Virus record (IMG/VR): IMGVR_UViG_3300035670_000780
Location: 1-33,979 of that record
Direction: 5' to 3' (one strand)
Length of the DNA stretch: 33,979 bases
From: a virus
Shown here: positions 7,329 to 15,570 of the stretch, one piece after another
How the letters are laid out: each line of letters begins with the position of its first letter
Position numbering within the stretch: position 1 is the stretch's first letter
Notes under the pieces: model-generated
What the model was told of the DNA's origin: nothing
The model's input: only the letters and a program-made list of their open reading frames with translations
Databases searched by the model: none
Program-made: the position numbers and the translations under genes

Positions 7329-7678
7329 TGCCTGCCGGTAATTGCAACCTCACAATCGAGCAAGGGGCCACGTGGTCGCAGTCCATCCAGTATCAGACGG
7401 CTAACGGGACGAATATCAGCCTGTCGGGGTATACGATCCGCATGCAGGCACGGCCAGCTTATACCGCCAATACGACACTCGACCTGTCGACAACCAACGG
7501 CAATATCACGATCACATCAGCGGCTAACGGCACTTTCACGCTCCAGCAGACAGCCGCCCAAACGGCCAATCTGACCGCTGGTAGCTATGTTTACGATCTT
7601 GAGCTGGTCAAGCCCGATACGACTGTTGATCGGCTGCTTTATGGCACGCTGACCGTCACGCCGGAAGTCACGCGCTAA
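7328..7678 (+). CDS. Virion-associated beta-sandwich protein
   Basis: A 116-aa protein. It opens with CNLTIEQGATWSQSIQYQTA and ends with YDLELVKPDTTVDRLLYGTL and VTPEVTR. This pattern occurs in small phage structural proteins, where it looks like one Ig-like beta sandwich. Thr and Asn are abundant. It starts at the portal stop and ends overlapping the first fibre gene (TAATG), so it belongs to the fibre cassette. Possible roles are a fibre adaptor or decoration protein; not decided by sequence. Confidence 0.65.
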   Translation: MPAGNCNLTIEQGATWSQSIQYQTANGTNISLSGYTIRMQARPAYTANTTLDLSTTNGNITITSAANGTFTLQQTAAQTANLTAGSYVYDLELVKPDTTVDRLLYGTLTVTPEVTR

Positions 7679-8508
7679 TGGCTGATATTATTGTCAGACA
7701 GGCCAACGCCACCAGCCTGACGATTCAATCGTCAAGTAATCAGGTGCTGGTGCGGCAACAGCCGAATAACACGGTGGTCGTACAGACGACCGGCAACAGC
7801 TACGTTCTGCCGCCTGCCACCGCGAACACGCTGGGCGGGGTCATTGTTGGCGATAATTTGACGATCAACGCCAATGGCCTGTTATCGGCTCAAGCTGGCG
7901 GTGTCAGCACGTTCAACAATCGCACCGGGAATGTGACGCTGACAGCGAACGATGTTACAACTGTAGCCAACGATCTATACGCCAAAGAATCGAATCAGAC
8001 GCGAATCAATTTGGCCGATGGGCTGGTGCCGATCAGCATTCGCAACTTTGGGCCGGTAGTCAATCCATCGTGGAGCTTTTATGGCACAATATCGAACCAG
8101 ACGGCGAGCGGAAACCCTTCTCTTGCCAATGGTACGCATGTCAATTTCATCGGCTTGCACACAAACAGTAATGTCGATCGTCCGTATATTGGCAAGTGGC
8201 ACAAAAGCACGACTGGCACTGAGACCCAAACAGCTTTATATCTCGATGATGGCATTAATTTTTACAGTACGACCTACCTGTCCAATGCCACACTGACAAA
8301 GGATGTTTTCTTTTATACCTCGGAGTTTGGCCTGTCCTTTGGCTTTACAACGCCGACGCAATTCGCATCGTTTGATATGACTGGTTCTGATGGCGTGTTT
8401 TTTTACAGCGTTGCACAAGGCCTGAATAACGCAAATCCCGGTCCGCTGGAGCTATTAACGCGAGGTGCTGCCGACAACCTTTATGAGAAGATTGTGAGGC
8501 GTAACTAA
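7678..8508 (+). CDS. Tail-fibre-like protein 1
   Basis: A 276-aa protein. Residues about 45-75 have ATANTLGGVIVGDNLTINAN and GLLSA, a motif that recurs in T4-like and other long tail fibres. Just after it is FNNRTGNVTLTANDVT, another common fibre repeat. The C-terminal two thirds (aromatic and Gly/Asn/Thr-rich) are probably the exposed, variable part. It is likely a trimeric fibre or short side fibre for host contact. The position, between portal and capsid genes, is unusual for a fibre. Confidence 0.75.
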   Translation: MADIIVRQANATSLTIQSSSNQVLVRQQPNNTVVVQTTGNSYVLPPATANTLGGVIVGDNLTINANGLLSAQAGGVSTFNNRTGNVTLTANDVTTVANDLYAKESNQTRINLADGLVPISIRNFGPVVNPSWSFYGTISNQTASGNPSLANGTHVNFIGLHTNSNVDRPYIGKWHKSTTGTETQTALYLDDGINFYSTTYLSNATLTKDVFFYTSEFGLSFGFTTPTQFASFDMTGSDGVFFYSVAQGLNNANPGPLELLTRGAADNLYEKIVRRN

Positions 8509-9101
8509 TGCCTTTCATTTCTTCAAAACATAAGGGCCTGATCTTTGATTCGACCACCGATGCCAACTTCACGGGCAACGGGATTCACTGTTATGGCGGC
8601 ATCAAATACTTTCAAGCGAACTTCCCCACAGGGGCAAACGGCACAGATGAAACATACGACATCGGGCAATCGATAGGCTTTTACAGCAGTAACGACGCGG
8701 GTACGCAATATACCGAACTGGCGATTGATCAGAACAATCTGACGATCATCGCCAATAATGCCACGCTCTCAAATGTCACAGTTTGGGGCAGTGAATCGAT
8801 CCTGACGCAGGGCCGGGGCGATGGACGCTATGCAACGCCATCTTGTCTGACCTATACCAACATTACCGGCACGCCTGATTTATCAATCTATCTGACAACT
8901 GCCAACGCGGCTTCAACGTATCTGCCAAGTGCCAACTTCACTTATGCCAACATTGGCGGGACTATCCCGACAGCCACAAACACCACACTCGGAGCGATCA
9001 AGGTAGGATCAAACTTGACTATCTCCAACGGTACACTATCGGCAAGTATCCCGGCAGCTGGTTTTACTAATGGCGATACCTTGAACGGGGGCAGTTATTA
9101 A
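8508..9101 (+). CDS. Tail-fibre-like protein 2
   Basis: A 197-aa protein beginning MPFISSKHKGLIFDSTTDA. Its C-terminal region has ATNTTLGAIKVGSNLTISNG followed by TLSA, a second copy of the fibre motif seen in the preceding gene, and YLTTANAASTYLPSANFTYA, a pattern of short fibre repeats. Overlaps its neighbours by one TAATG at each end, so the fibre genes are translated as a block. It probably assembles with fibre protein 1 and the glycine-rich protein. Confidence 0.72.
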   Translation: MPFISSKHKGLIFDSTTDANFTGNGIHCYGGIKYFQANFPTGANGTDETYDIGQSIGFYSSNDAGTQYTELAIDQNNLTIIANNATLSNVTVWGSESILTQGRGDGRYATPSCLTYTNITGTPDLSIYLTTANAASTYLPSANFTYANIGGTIPTATNTTLGAIKVGSNLTISNGTLSASIPAAGFTNGDTLNGGSY

Positions 9102-10096
9102 TGCCCACCTTCAACGGCACAATCGTTCTGAAAAACAACGCAACTGCCGGGGCAATTCCAGCCAATACAAGCCTTTCTAACGGCGAAATTGCGATCAATA
9201 CGTCTGACGGTAAGCTCTACGCCAAGACGCCAACAAATCAGCTTATCACATGGACGGGCACAATTTCAGCGTCAAACATTACGATTGATTATCTGGTTGT
9301 AGCAGGTGGTGGCGGCGGTTATGGCTCGGTAAACGTAGGCGGCGGCGGCGGCGGTGGTGGTTATAGAAGTAGCGTTGCAGGTGAAAGCTCAGGCGGTGGA
9401 ACGTCGCCAGAAAGCTCGCTGGTTCTCAATATCAATTCAAATCACACCGTAACAGTCGGAGCTGGCGGTGCCGCTGGAGCTAATGGCTCTAATTCTACGC
9501 TTTCAAATATTACATCAATCGGCGGCGGTGCCAGTCTGATACCTGTTTCAACCGGGGCGGCTGGCGGATCTGGTGGCGGTGGTAGTCACTATGGCGGAAC
9601 TGGTGGTAGTGGCACGGCTGGCCAAGGCTACGCAGGCGGCAACGGCACAACGTCAGGCAGCCAAGGGGCTGGCGGCGGTGGTGGGGCCGGTCAAGCCGGT
9701 GGATCTGCGTCTGGCTCGCTCGGCGGCAATGGCGGAAACGGCACTCAATCAAATATCACAGGCACGCCCACTTATTACGGCGGCGGCGGTGGTGGTGGTA
9801 TTTACTCGTCAGGCACAGGCGGCAGTGGCGGGACGGGTGGCGGTGGCAATGCTGGTTTAACGGCGGGTGCCGCCGGAGCCAACGGCACAGCCAATACAGG
9901 TGGTGGCGGTGGTGGTGGCAGCAGATCAGGCAGCACCGGAGCCGGTGGTACTGGTGGCAGCGGCATCGTCATAGTCCGTTTCCCCTCAACCAATAACATC
10001 ACCATCGGGGCTGGCCTGACATTCAGTAATGCTACGGTAGGCGCGAATAAAGTTGTTTCATTCACCGCAGGCACGGGGAATATCAGTTTCTCATGA
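9101..10096 (+). CDS. Glycine-rich tail adhesin candidate
   Basis: A 331-aa protein. Residues about 1-60 match fibre N-termini (LSNGEIAINTSDGKLYAKT). From about residue 66 comes YLVVAGGGGGYGS, and to about 290 the chain has repeated blocks of 5-8 glycines separated by short Ser/Thr/Asn linkers, ending GGTGGSGIVIVRF. This is the layout of phage glycine-rich domain proteins. Known polyglycine-II adhesins (for example on phage S16) use such stacked glycine helices at the fibre tip. Receptor recognition is the probable role. The repeats are also prone to recombination. Confidence 0.75.
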   Translation: MPTFNGTIVLKNNATAGAIPANTSLSNGEIAINTSDGKLYAKTPTNQLITWTGTISASNITIDYLVVAGGGGGYGSVNVGGGGGGGGYRSSVAGESSGGGTSPESSLVLNINSNHTVTVGAGGAAGANGSNSTLSNITSIGGGASLIPVSTGAAGGSGGGGSHYGGTGGSGTAGQGYAGGNGTTSGSQGAGGGGGAGQAGGSASGSLGGNGGNGTQSNITGTPTYYGGGGGGGIYSSGTGGSGGTGGGGNAGLTAGAAGANGTANTGGGGGGGSRSGSTGAGGTGGSGIVIVRFPSTNNITIGAGLTFSNATVGANKVVSFTAGTGNISFS

Positions 10097-10653
10097 GTAA
10101 TAACGTCGATTACTACGCATTTTTGGATCGGTCAAACACGGTAATCGAGGTGATTACAGGCGTGCAGCAGGCCGGTTCAGATATTGACTGGGAAACGCAA
10201 TACAGCAAAATCCGCAATCTGCCATGCAAGCGAACCACACTTGACGGGTCATTTCGTAAGAATTATGCGGGGATCGGCTATAAATACGACTCAGTTCGCG
10301 ATGCGTTTATTCCGCCCAAACCGGGGCCGGATGAATATTACACGCTGAACGAAATAACTTGCCGCTGGGAACTGACCCCGGCGGGTATGCTGGCAATCAC
10401 AACAGATGCCATCAAGGCCCATTTTGATCAGGTGGCTAATCAGCGGGAATATGATAGTCTGCTGACAATCGACACTTATAAAGGTTCAAATGTGCCAAAA
10501 TGGGCCGCAGAACATGCTGCATTCTTTAGCTGGCGTGATCAGTGCTGGCTGATTGCCTATCAGATTCAGGCCGATGTTGCGGCTGGCCTGCGGCCCGTGC
10601 CAACGCCAGATCAAGTGATCAGTGAACTGCCTGTGCTGGTGTGGCCATCATGA
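10093..10653 (+). CDS. Fibre-associated protein or chaperone
   Basis: A 186-aa protein. The first part, YYAFLDRSNTVIEVITGV and NYAGIGYKYDSVRDAFIPPK followed by YTLNEITCRWE, matches a family common next to fibre genes in myoviruses and cyanophages. The second part (NQREYDSLLTIDTY, AAFFSWRDQCW) resembles the C-terminal region of other fibre-cassette proteins. Placement directly after the adhesin suggests a fibre assembly chaperone or a minor fibre protein. It overlaps the adhesin gene by four bases. Confidence 0.65.
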   Translation: MSNNVDYYAFLDRSNTVIEVITGVQQAGSDIDWETQYSKIRNLPCKRTTLDGSFRKNYAGIGYKYDSVRDAFIPPKPGPDEYYTLNEITCRWELTPAGMLAITTDAIKAHFDQVANQREYDSLLTIDTYKGSNVPKWAAEHAAFFSWRDQCWLIAYQIQADVAAGLRPVPTPDQVISELPVLVWPS

Positions 10654-10775
10654 GCAATCAACCAAGCCAATCACCTCGCGAACTGGTCGAACAGTTGAAG
10701 GCTCAGGGCCTGACATTCGAGCAGATTGTGGCTGAACTGAAGAAACGTGGCATTAAGCTGGGGGGCCAGAAATGA
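10650..10775 (+). CDS. 41-aa helical protein
   Basis: A short frame from ATG 10650, overlapping the previous stop (ATGA), to TGA 10773-10775, which overlaps the next gene in the same way. The product begins SNQPSQSPRELVEQLKAQG and continues TFEQIVAELKKRGIKLGGQK, a pair of amphipathic helices resembling a mini helix-turn-helix. Real status is supported by the exact ATGA overlaps on both sides. Function unknown. Confidence 0.6.
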   Translation: MSNQPSQSPRELVEQLKAQGLTFEQIVAELKKRGIKLGGQK

Positions 10776-10981
10776 CAGACATCGTAGGGCAGATCAATAA
10801 GCAGCAGATCAGCAAAACAGTCAAGCGGGCCGCCCTTGCTGGCCTGCTGGCAATCCTGATCGTGGTTGAAGCCGATCTGCCTGCCATTGTGGAAGCCTCG
10901 ACACCCGCTGGCGTGGTGCTGGCGATTGTGATCAGTCAAGCAATCTCGTTTCTGAAATCAGGCAAAGAAATAAAGGTCTAA
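10772..10981 (+). CDS. Small membrane protein, holin candidate
   Basis: A 69-aa protein with a charged N-terminus (MTDIVGQINKQQISKTVKR), a hydrophobic segment at about 20-40 (AALAGLLAILIVV), a second at about 45-60 (AGVVLAIVISQAISFL), and a basic C-terminal end. Two membrane spans with a positive tail fit a small holin, which would make pores in the inner membrane at lysis. No endolysin was found beside it, so the assignment is tentative. Confidence 0.5.
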   Translation: MTDIVGQINKQQISKTVKRAALAGLLAILIVVEADLPAIVEASTPAGVVLAIVISQAISFLKSGKEIKV

Positions 10982-10985
10982 TCTG

Positions 10986-11216
10986 ATGCATGATGCAACA
11001 ACAGACGACACCGGGCCGGGGATGTCACTTCTCCAGTCTGCTCTTTACGGTGTAGGTTCCGTGTGGGGGGCGGCTTATGTTGTCAATCACCCACAAGAGG
11101 AATCTATCATGCACCTGTTTGTCAGACTCATTCCGCAAATCCTGATCGGCATTGCCGCCGTGATTCAGGCCGTTATTGCCTACCGCAAAATGCAACAGGC
11201 CGAAAAAGCCAAGTAA
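10986..11216 (+). CDS. Small membrane protein, possible second holin or antiholin
   Basis: A 76-aa protein. Residues about 13-30 are weakly hydrophobic (MSLLQSALYGVGSVWGAAYV) and 45-65 strongly so (LIPQILIGIAAVIQAVIAY), followed by a basic tail RKMQQAEKAK. An internal ATG at 11110, preceded by AGAGGAAT, would give a single-span 35-aa form, a dual-start layout seen in some holin/antiholin genes. Lysis function is inferred only from membrane topology and its neighbour. Confidence 0.5.
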   Translation: MHDATTDDTGPGMSLLQSALYGVGSVWGAAYVVNHPQEESIMHLFVRLIPQILIGIAAVIQAVIAYRKMQQAEKAK

Positions 11217-11255
11217 CTCGGTTCGATCCTCAGTCCCGGAAAGGCAGGTGATCTG

Positions 11256-11471
11256 TTGTTCGGTGAGCTAGTGATTCTTTACGGTCTGCAATGTCAAACG
11301 GGCGATTGCCCAAAGAACGTCCAAATTTCGCCCGTGGTGGCGTCTCCGGTGGTGATAGGTGAAATCTATCGACCGAATCTGTTAAATCGCATCCTGCGCA
11401 AACGTGGGCCGGTTTATGCCGTTCCTGTTCTGATTCTTCCAGCCGAAACCAAGAAAGATGAGGTGAAGTGA
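11256..11471 (+). CDS. Small protein of unknown function
   Basis: A 71-aa product starting at TTG 11256, chosen because AGGTGA lies about seven bases upstream. The N-terminus is hydrophobic (MFGELVILYGLQCQTGDC), with two Cys residues, then a Val/Pro-rich part and a basic stretch RILRKRGPVY. It could be a small exported or membrane-associated protein. It is followed immediately by the next gene's start. No family recognised. Confidence 0.45.
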   Translation: MFGELVILYGLQCQTGDCPKNVQISPVVASPVVIGEIYRPNLLNRILRKRGPVYAVPVLILPAETKKDEVK

Positions 11472-11698
11472 TGGCTCTTGATCCAGAGATTCAAACCCAG
11501 CTTGATACGCTGGTTGCTGAAGTGAAAAGCAAATTCACCGCTGAAAACCAAGCGGCCCTCGATGCTGCTAAGGTTGAAGCCGACGCCGCCATTGCGACTG
11601 TCAAGGCGGAAGCCGATGCCGCGATTGCGGCAGCCAAAAAGGAGGGACAGAGCGAACTTTTGCTCACCTTAAAAAGTGCCTTCGGATTGTCTCAGTAA
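11471..11698 (+). CDS. Small coiled-coil protein with Ala-rich repeat
   Basis: A 75-aa highly helical protein. It contains a near-perfect internal repeat, KVEADAAIATV and KAEADAAIAAA, consistent with an alanine-rich coiled coil. ATG 11471 follows GAGGTGAAG; a GTG one codon upstream is also possible. Such proteins could be spacers in the particle or Rz-like periplasmic rods, but it has no membrane anchor. Function unknown. Confidence 0.55.
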   Translation: MALDPEIQTQLDTLVAEVKSKFTAENQAALDAAKVEADAAIATVKAEADAAIAAAKKEGQSELLLTLKSAFGLSQ

Positions 11699-12068
11699 GG
11701 CTATTCTGTCACTTGCCGCGTGCCTGTCTCTGTACTTTGGAAGTCAGAAGATCGGCACGCTTGGCGAAGCCACCCAGACAACACCAGAGCCAATCAAGCC
11801 AGCTTGGCTGACGCTGGTCTACGGCCCCAGGTCGATTGACTGGATTGGCGACGAAAAGATCATGGCCGCAGCCACAAGCCGGGGCCAGAAAATCAGCTTC
11901 ATCAATGCCGATGATGCGGCCCTTGAAAAGCTGCATCTGAGGCCGATGGTTGAAGCGGTCGGCACGCCTTGTCTGATCTTTCAGGGGGCCGATGGATTGA
12001 TTCAGCGGCTTGCGAAAGTATCGACGATTGACGATGTTGTCAGGCAGATTGAATCGATTAAGAATTAG
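11676..12068 (+). CDS. Membrane-anchored or lipoprotein-like protein, thioredoxin-like fold candidate
   Basis: Up to 130 aa from GTG 11676, although the start is uncertain because no good ribosome binding site is visible. The N-terminus KAILSLAACLSLYFG is hydrophobic and contains LAAC, a lipobox-like sequence. The rest (WLTLVYGPRSIDWI, KISFINADD, GTPCLIFQGADGLIQRL, DDVVRQIESI) follows the order of a thioredoxin fold, with a GTP in the place of the cis-Pro turn, but there is no CxxC. An enzymatic redox role is therefore unlikely. The gene sits between small helical proteins and the MuF gene. Confidence 0.5.
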   Translation: MPSDCLSKAILSLAACLSLYFGSQKIGTLGEATQTTPEPIKPAWLTLVYGPRSIDWIGDEKIMAAATSRGQKISFINADDAALEKLHLRPMVEAVGTPCLIFQGADGLIQRLAKVSTIDDVVRQIESIKN

Positions 12069-13331
12069 TTGGCAACTGTAAACGGCAAAACAATCGACCT
12101 GACACCCACTGAGGGGATGCGGGCCGAGGCTGAACGATACCGAAAATGGAAGGCCGACGGTCGCCGTGGTGGAACCGACACCGCACGGCGGCGGGCCTCC
12201 CAGATTCTGTCAGCAGGCGAACTGTCGCCAGATGTGGTCATTACCATGTCGGCATGGTTCGCACGTCATGAGGTTGACAAGCGGGCCACCGGCTTTCGAC
12301 CTGGCGAAGCGGGCTACCCAAGCCCCGGCAGAGTGGCATGGGCCGCATGGGGCGGCGACGCTGGCCAGACATGGGCAGACGCCAAGGCCAAAACGATTAA
12401 GCGTGCCCGTGGTGAATCGGTCAAAGCACGCCAGACACCGAAACAACTTTTAGACGCGATGCCAGACGGTGAACCGCTCTACAGGGCGGCCCGTTCGATT
12501 CTCTTGGCAATCGGCCAACGCCAAATTGAAACATGGCGGCGGTTTATTGAGCCACCCAAGGCCAAAGAGTTCAACCCGCTTGACCCGTTTGCCGGTGCAA
12601 TCGAGATGGGCAATCGGTTCATTCCAACCATCACCAGCTACATCGATGAATCAGGCCGGGCGGCATTGGTTGAACTTGACCAGCAGGACGCGGATGATTG
12701 GCTGGTCAAGGCTCCGCATGTGATCGACGCGGCCCGCACTGCCACGCTGGACTTGTGCCAAGAGACGATTAACACATTTATCTTTGATTTAAATACGACA
12801 CTTGACGGGATTCGCGACGACATCGCCGAATCAATCCGCACCGGTGAAACGCTTGGCGATACGGTTGACCGGGTATCTCGCTGGGTCGATGAAAACTCTC
12901 GCTGGCGTGCCCGTCGAATCGCTGTGACTGAATCAGCAAGAGCCTACAACCAAGGCCGATTTGAAGCCACCAAGGGCCTTGATTTTGTGGCTGGTTATGA
13001 GTTGGTTCTATCATCCGACGCCTGCCCCTTGTGCCATGCGATCAAAAGACAGTGCCCCGTGATTCCCAAAGATGGCACATTCGGCCAAAACGGCAAAAAT
13101 GAAACCTATAAAAATCTGAAATTCCCGCCATTTCATCCGGGCTGCCGCTGTACAACAGTCGTCGTATTCGATGACGAGGTGCCGAAAGAATGGCCGAAGC
13201 CCGTCAAGCCTGCTGATAACGGTTACATCCTGCCAAGTGATGCCGACTTTGCTAACGCCATCGAGGGCGGTTATGAGTCAGTCGCCATCGGTAACGCCAA
13301 ATCAATCAACGCCTTTATTTTAACTGAATAA
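12069..13331 (+). CDS. MuF-type head morphogenesis protein with N-terminal extra domain
   Basis: A 420-aa protein starting at TTG 12069, directly after the previous stop. Residues about 10-110 form a domain marked by RRGGTDTARRRASQILSAG, WFARHEVDK, and SPGRVAWAAWGGDAGQTWA, known as a separate module in several phage head proteins. Residues about 270-366 are the MuF (SPP1 gp7) region: RIAVTESARAYNQGR, SSDACPLCHAI, and FHPGCRCTTVVV with its Cys pair. MuF proteins enter the procapsid and act near the portal. Here the gene is separated from the portal by 4.7 kb. Confidence 0.85.
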   Translation: MATVNGKTIDLTPTEGMRAEAERYRKWKADGRRGGTDTARRRASQILSAGELSPDVVITMSAWFARHEVDKRATGFRPGEAGYPSPGRVAWAAWGGDAGQTWADAKAKTIKRARGESVKARQTPKQLLDAMPDGEPLYRAARSILLAIGQRQIETWRRFIEPPKAKEFNPLDPFAGAIEMGNRFIPTITSYIDESGRAALVELDQQDADDWLVKAPHVIDAARTATLDLCQETINTFIFDLNTTLDGIRDDIAESIRTGETLGDTVDRVSRWVDENSRWRARRIAVTESARAYNQGRFEATKGLDFVAGYELVLSSDACPLCHAIKRQCPVIPKDGTFGQNGKNETYKNLKFPPFHPGCRCTTVVVFDDEVPKEWPKPVKPADNGYILPSDADFANAIEGGYESVAIGNAKSINAFILTE

Positions 13332-13344
13332 CAGGGCCTGACAG

Positions 13345-14028
13345 ATGGAAAAACTCGTGAAGGCAGTCGAAACGACTGTCAACGGCGGCGGTGCAGGCTC
13401 ATTCAAGGGCTATGCCGCCCGATTCCTGAACATTGACCGGCAGGGCGACATCATTCTGCCAGGTGCCTTCTCCGGTGCTATCCAGACATTTATGGACGAT
13501 GGCGGCATGGTGCTTGCCGACCATGAAAACAAGACGTCTGCTGTGATCGGCACGTTAATCGATGCCCATGAAGATCGAAGCGGATTAATGGTCGATGTCG
13601 CTTTGTCTGCCACGAAATCAGGGCAGGAAGTCAGACAGTTGTTAAAAGAAAAGGCATTACGCAAAATGTCGATTAGTTTTTATGCCAAACGTCCGACCCG
13701 CATCCCAGACTCAGCCATCCGTGAACTCTGGCAAAAGTACGATTTCAAGCCAAGCGAAGCCCAGAAGCAACTGGCGAAATCAGGTGCGAACCTGATTAGC
13801 GAGGTGGCAGAGGTCTTGGAAGTCTCCATCGTGCCGATTCCCGCTAACCCCGGCGCGGAAGTGATCGCAGTCAAGTCTCACGACGACTGTGATACACCGG
13901 CATTACCACCCACTGGCTTCGTGCAAGTGGCCGGTCAGTTGCTCGATTTCACCGCTTTAGTCAAGCGATGCGAGCTTGCTGATCGTGTCATTTCTGATTT
14001 CCAATCGCCAAACCGGCGACATAAGTAA
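13345..14028 (+). CDS. HK97-family prohead protease
   Basis: A 227-aa serine protease of the U35 type. Signature segments are GYAARFLNIDRQGDIILPGA, VLADHENKTSAVIGTL with the likely catalytic His, LRKMSISFYA with the likely catalytic Ser, and VLEVSIVPIPANPGAEV. The enzyme cleaves the scaffold or delta region of the capsid protein during maturation. ATG 13345 begins 13 bases after MuF. The order MuF - protease - capsid is the standard head module. The tail after residue 180 is variable. Confidence 0.92.
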   Translation: MEKLVKAVETTVNGGGAGSFKGYAARFLNIDRQGDIILPGAFSGAIQTFMDDGGMVLADHENKTSAVIGTLIDAHEDRSGLMVDVALSATKSGQEVRQLLKEKALRKMSISFYAKRPTRIPDSAIRELWQKYDFKPSEAQKQLAKSGANLISEVAEVLEVSIVPIPANPGAEVIAVKSHDDCDTPALPPTGFVQVAGQLLDFTALVKRCELADRVISDFQSPNRRHK

Positions 14029-14039
14029 GGAGGCCTTAA

Positions 14040-15464
14040 ATGGCTTTAACGGAAACGCGCACGGCTTCGGCGATTGCTGAAGACCGTCTTCGCTTGGCTG
14101 CGCAGGTGCAGGGCCTGCGTGATGAACTGGTATCGGCTCCCGATGAAGTGCGGGCAGAGAAGTCTGCCGACTTGTCGAGCCTGATGGACCAGCTTGAACG
14201 CTGCGATTCTGAATATCAGTTGGCCGCATCGCTTGAGCGTGCCAATCAGATGATCGAAAAGATGGCACGTCAGCCGAATCGGCCCGAGCCGACCGTTTAC
14301 GGGTCAAACGTCCAGTATCAACCGGCCCGCGTCTCATACGACGGTCGGGTGCTGGAAAACGGCGGGCTTGCCGATCCGTCTGACAAGTCGGCTCTTGCAT
14401 CGCCTGAATATCATCAGGCATTCAAGGCGTTAATTCAGGCACGCGGTCGCATTGAACTGGTCAAGAGTTCAAGCCTGCGAAACATGCTGGAAGTGTACGG
14501 TAAGGGCGGCGACTTCGGCCTGCCTTCCAACGAGTTTTATATGCCTTTCAGTAAGGATATGACACTCGGCACAACCACCAACGGTACCAACACCGTAACG
14601 CCTGATTTCCGCTTTGACGTGGTTGTCGGGCGAACTGTTGCCCCTGTAATGACCCGCATATGTCGTGTCATTAATACAAATGTCAATCAGGTGACATTTC
14701 CACGTGATAGCAACACGAACAATATCACCACCGCGCCGCAGTATGGCACGACGTTCCGCCCGTTCATGGGTGAAACGGTCAATACCACGCTCTCAAAGAT
14801 CGACACCGGCCCGTTCACTCAGTTGACGATCCCGGTTAACACCGGCACGATGTTTACTGATGTTTCGGCTGATTTCTTCGCTGACGTGGCAGGCATCAGC
14901 AACTACATCCAGACAGAGGCCAGCAAGGCTTTTGCGGCTGTGGTCGATAATCAGGTCATTAACGGTGTGACCGCATCGACCGAAGCTGAGGGTGTTATCT
15001 CCAACAGTTCAGTCGGCATCACCAAGACCGGTAGTAATAACACGCTGGTCGCGTCTAAGGTGATCGACGGCTTCTATGCCCTTGCCGATCAGTATGCAAC
15101 GAATCTTTCATGGGTGATGCGTCGTGCGACTCATGGCAAGCTGGTTGCCCTGAATGACAGCACCAACAGAAGCCTTTTCTTAGGCTCTGCTGACTCTGGC
15201 TACACTCAGGGTATCACCCCGGCATTGATGGGTCAGCCGATCTATTTTAACGGCTTTGTACCGGCATCGGGTGCATCAACGCCTAAGTCGATTGTGCTGG
15301 GTGACTTTAACGAGTACATCTTGCTTCTGCGGCAGGGATTCACCGTCGCGATTGATGAGGTTTCATTGGCCTACGCGAACCGTGTTCGAATTGCGGTGAA
15401 ATACCGCTTTGGCGGTGCGGTGAGAGATCCGCGAGCCTTCCAGATTATTCAGGAACTCGTGTAA
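14040..15464 (+). CDS. HK97-fold major capsid protein
   Basis: A 474-aa protein preceded by AAGGAGG. Residues about 10-85 are a charged helical delta domain (LRLAAQVQGLRDELV and LERANQMIEKMA) that should serve as internal scaffold and be removed by the protease. The rest follows the HK97 capsid plan, with VAPVMTRICRVINTNVNQVT, TLSKIDTGPFTQLTIPV and near the end FGGAVRDPRAFQIIQ. It forms the icosahedral shell. A strong terminator follows, as expected for the most abundant product. Confidence 0.93.
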   Translation: MALTETRTASAIAEDRLRLAAQVQGLRDELVSAPDEVRAEKSADLSSLMDQLERCDSEYQLAASLERANQMIEKMARQPNRPEPTVYGSNVQYQPARVSYDGRVLENGGLADPSDKSALASPEYHQAFKALIQARGRIELVKSSSLRNMLEVYGKGGDFGLPSNEFYMPFSKDMTLGTTTNGTNTVTPDFRFDVVVGRTVAPVMTRICRVINTNVNQVTFPRDSNTNNITTAPQYGTTFRPFMGETVNTTLSKIDTGPFTQLTIPVNTGTMFTDVSADFFADVAGISNYIQTEASKAFAAVVDNQVINGVTASTEAEGVISNSSVGITKTGSNNTLVASKVIDGFYALADQYATNLSWVMRRATHGKLVALNDSTNRSLFLGSADSGYTQGITPALMGQPIYFNGFVPASGASTPKSIVLGDFNEYILLLRQGFTVAIDEVSLAYANRVRIAVKYRFGGAVRDPRAFQIIQELV

Positions 15465-15485
15465 TTTTTGAGGGCGTGCCCCTCG

Positions 15486-15534
15486 CCGTTCCCGGTTGTC
15501 AGATGCTTCGGCAGCCGGGGGCGGTTTTCATTTT
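15486..15534 (+). terminator. Intrinsic terminator after the capsid gene
   Basis: Arms CCGTTCCCGGTTG (15486-15498) and the facing GC-rich strand (15512-15524) can form 13 pairs including G-T pairs, with a 13-base loop, followed by TTTTCATTTT. It may partly stop transcription so that capsid is made in excess over tail proteins. The left arm shares CCCGGTTGTCA with a hairpin at 31022. Confidence 0.75.
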
Positions 15535-15570
15535 ACTTTACTTATCCCACTGAAATAAGACTACTATACT

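Noticed and set aside
9510-10074. Reverse-strand frames in the glycine-rich gene
   Set aside because: Pro- and His-rich frames are mirror products of GGC/GGT repeats; no start site support.
12166-12453. 95-aa frame within the MuF gene
   Set aside because: Runs inside the N-terminal domain coding of a secure gene; low-complexity Pro/His/Arg content.
13957-14421. 154-aa reverse frame over protease and capsid genes
   Set aside because: Overlaps two secure genes in full and has an Arg/Pro-rich shadow composition.
15465-15570. Promoter for tail genes behind the capsid terminator
   Set aside because: The region is AT-rich with several TA steps, but no -35 and -10 pair at acceptable spacing was found.
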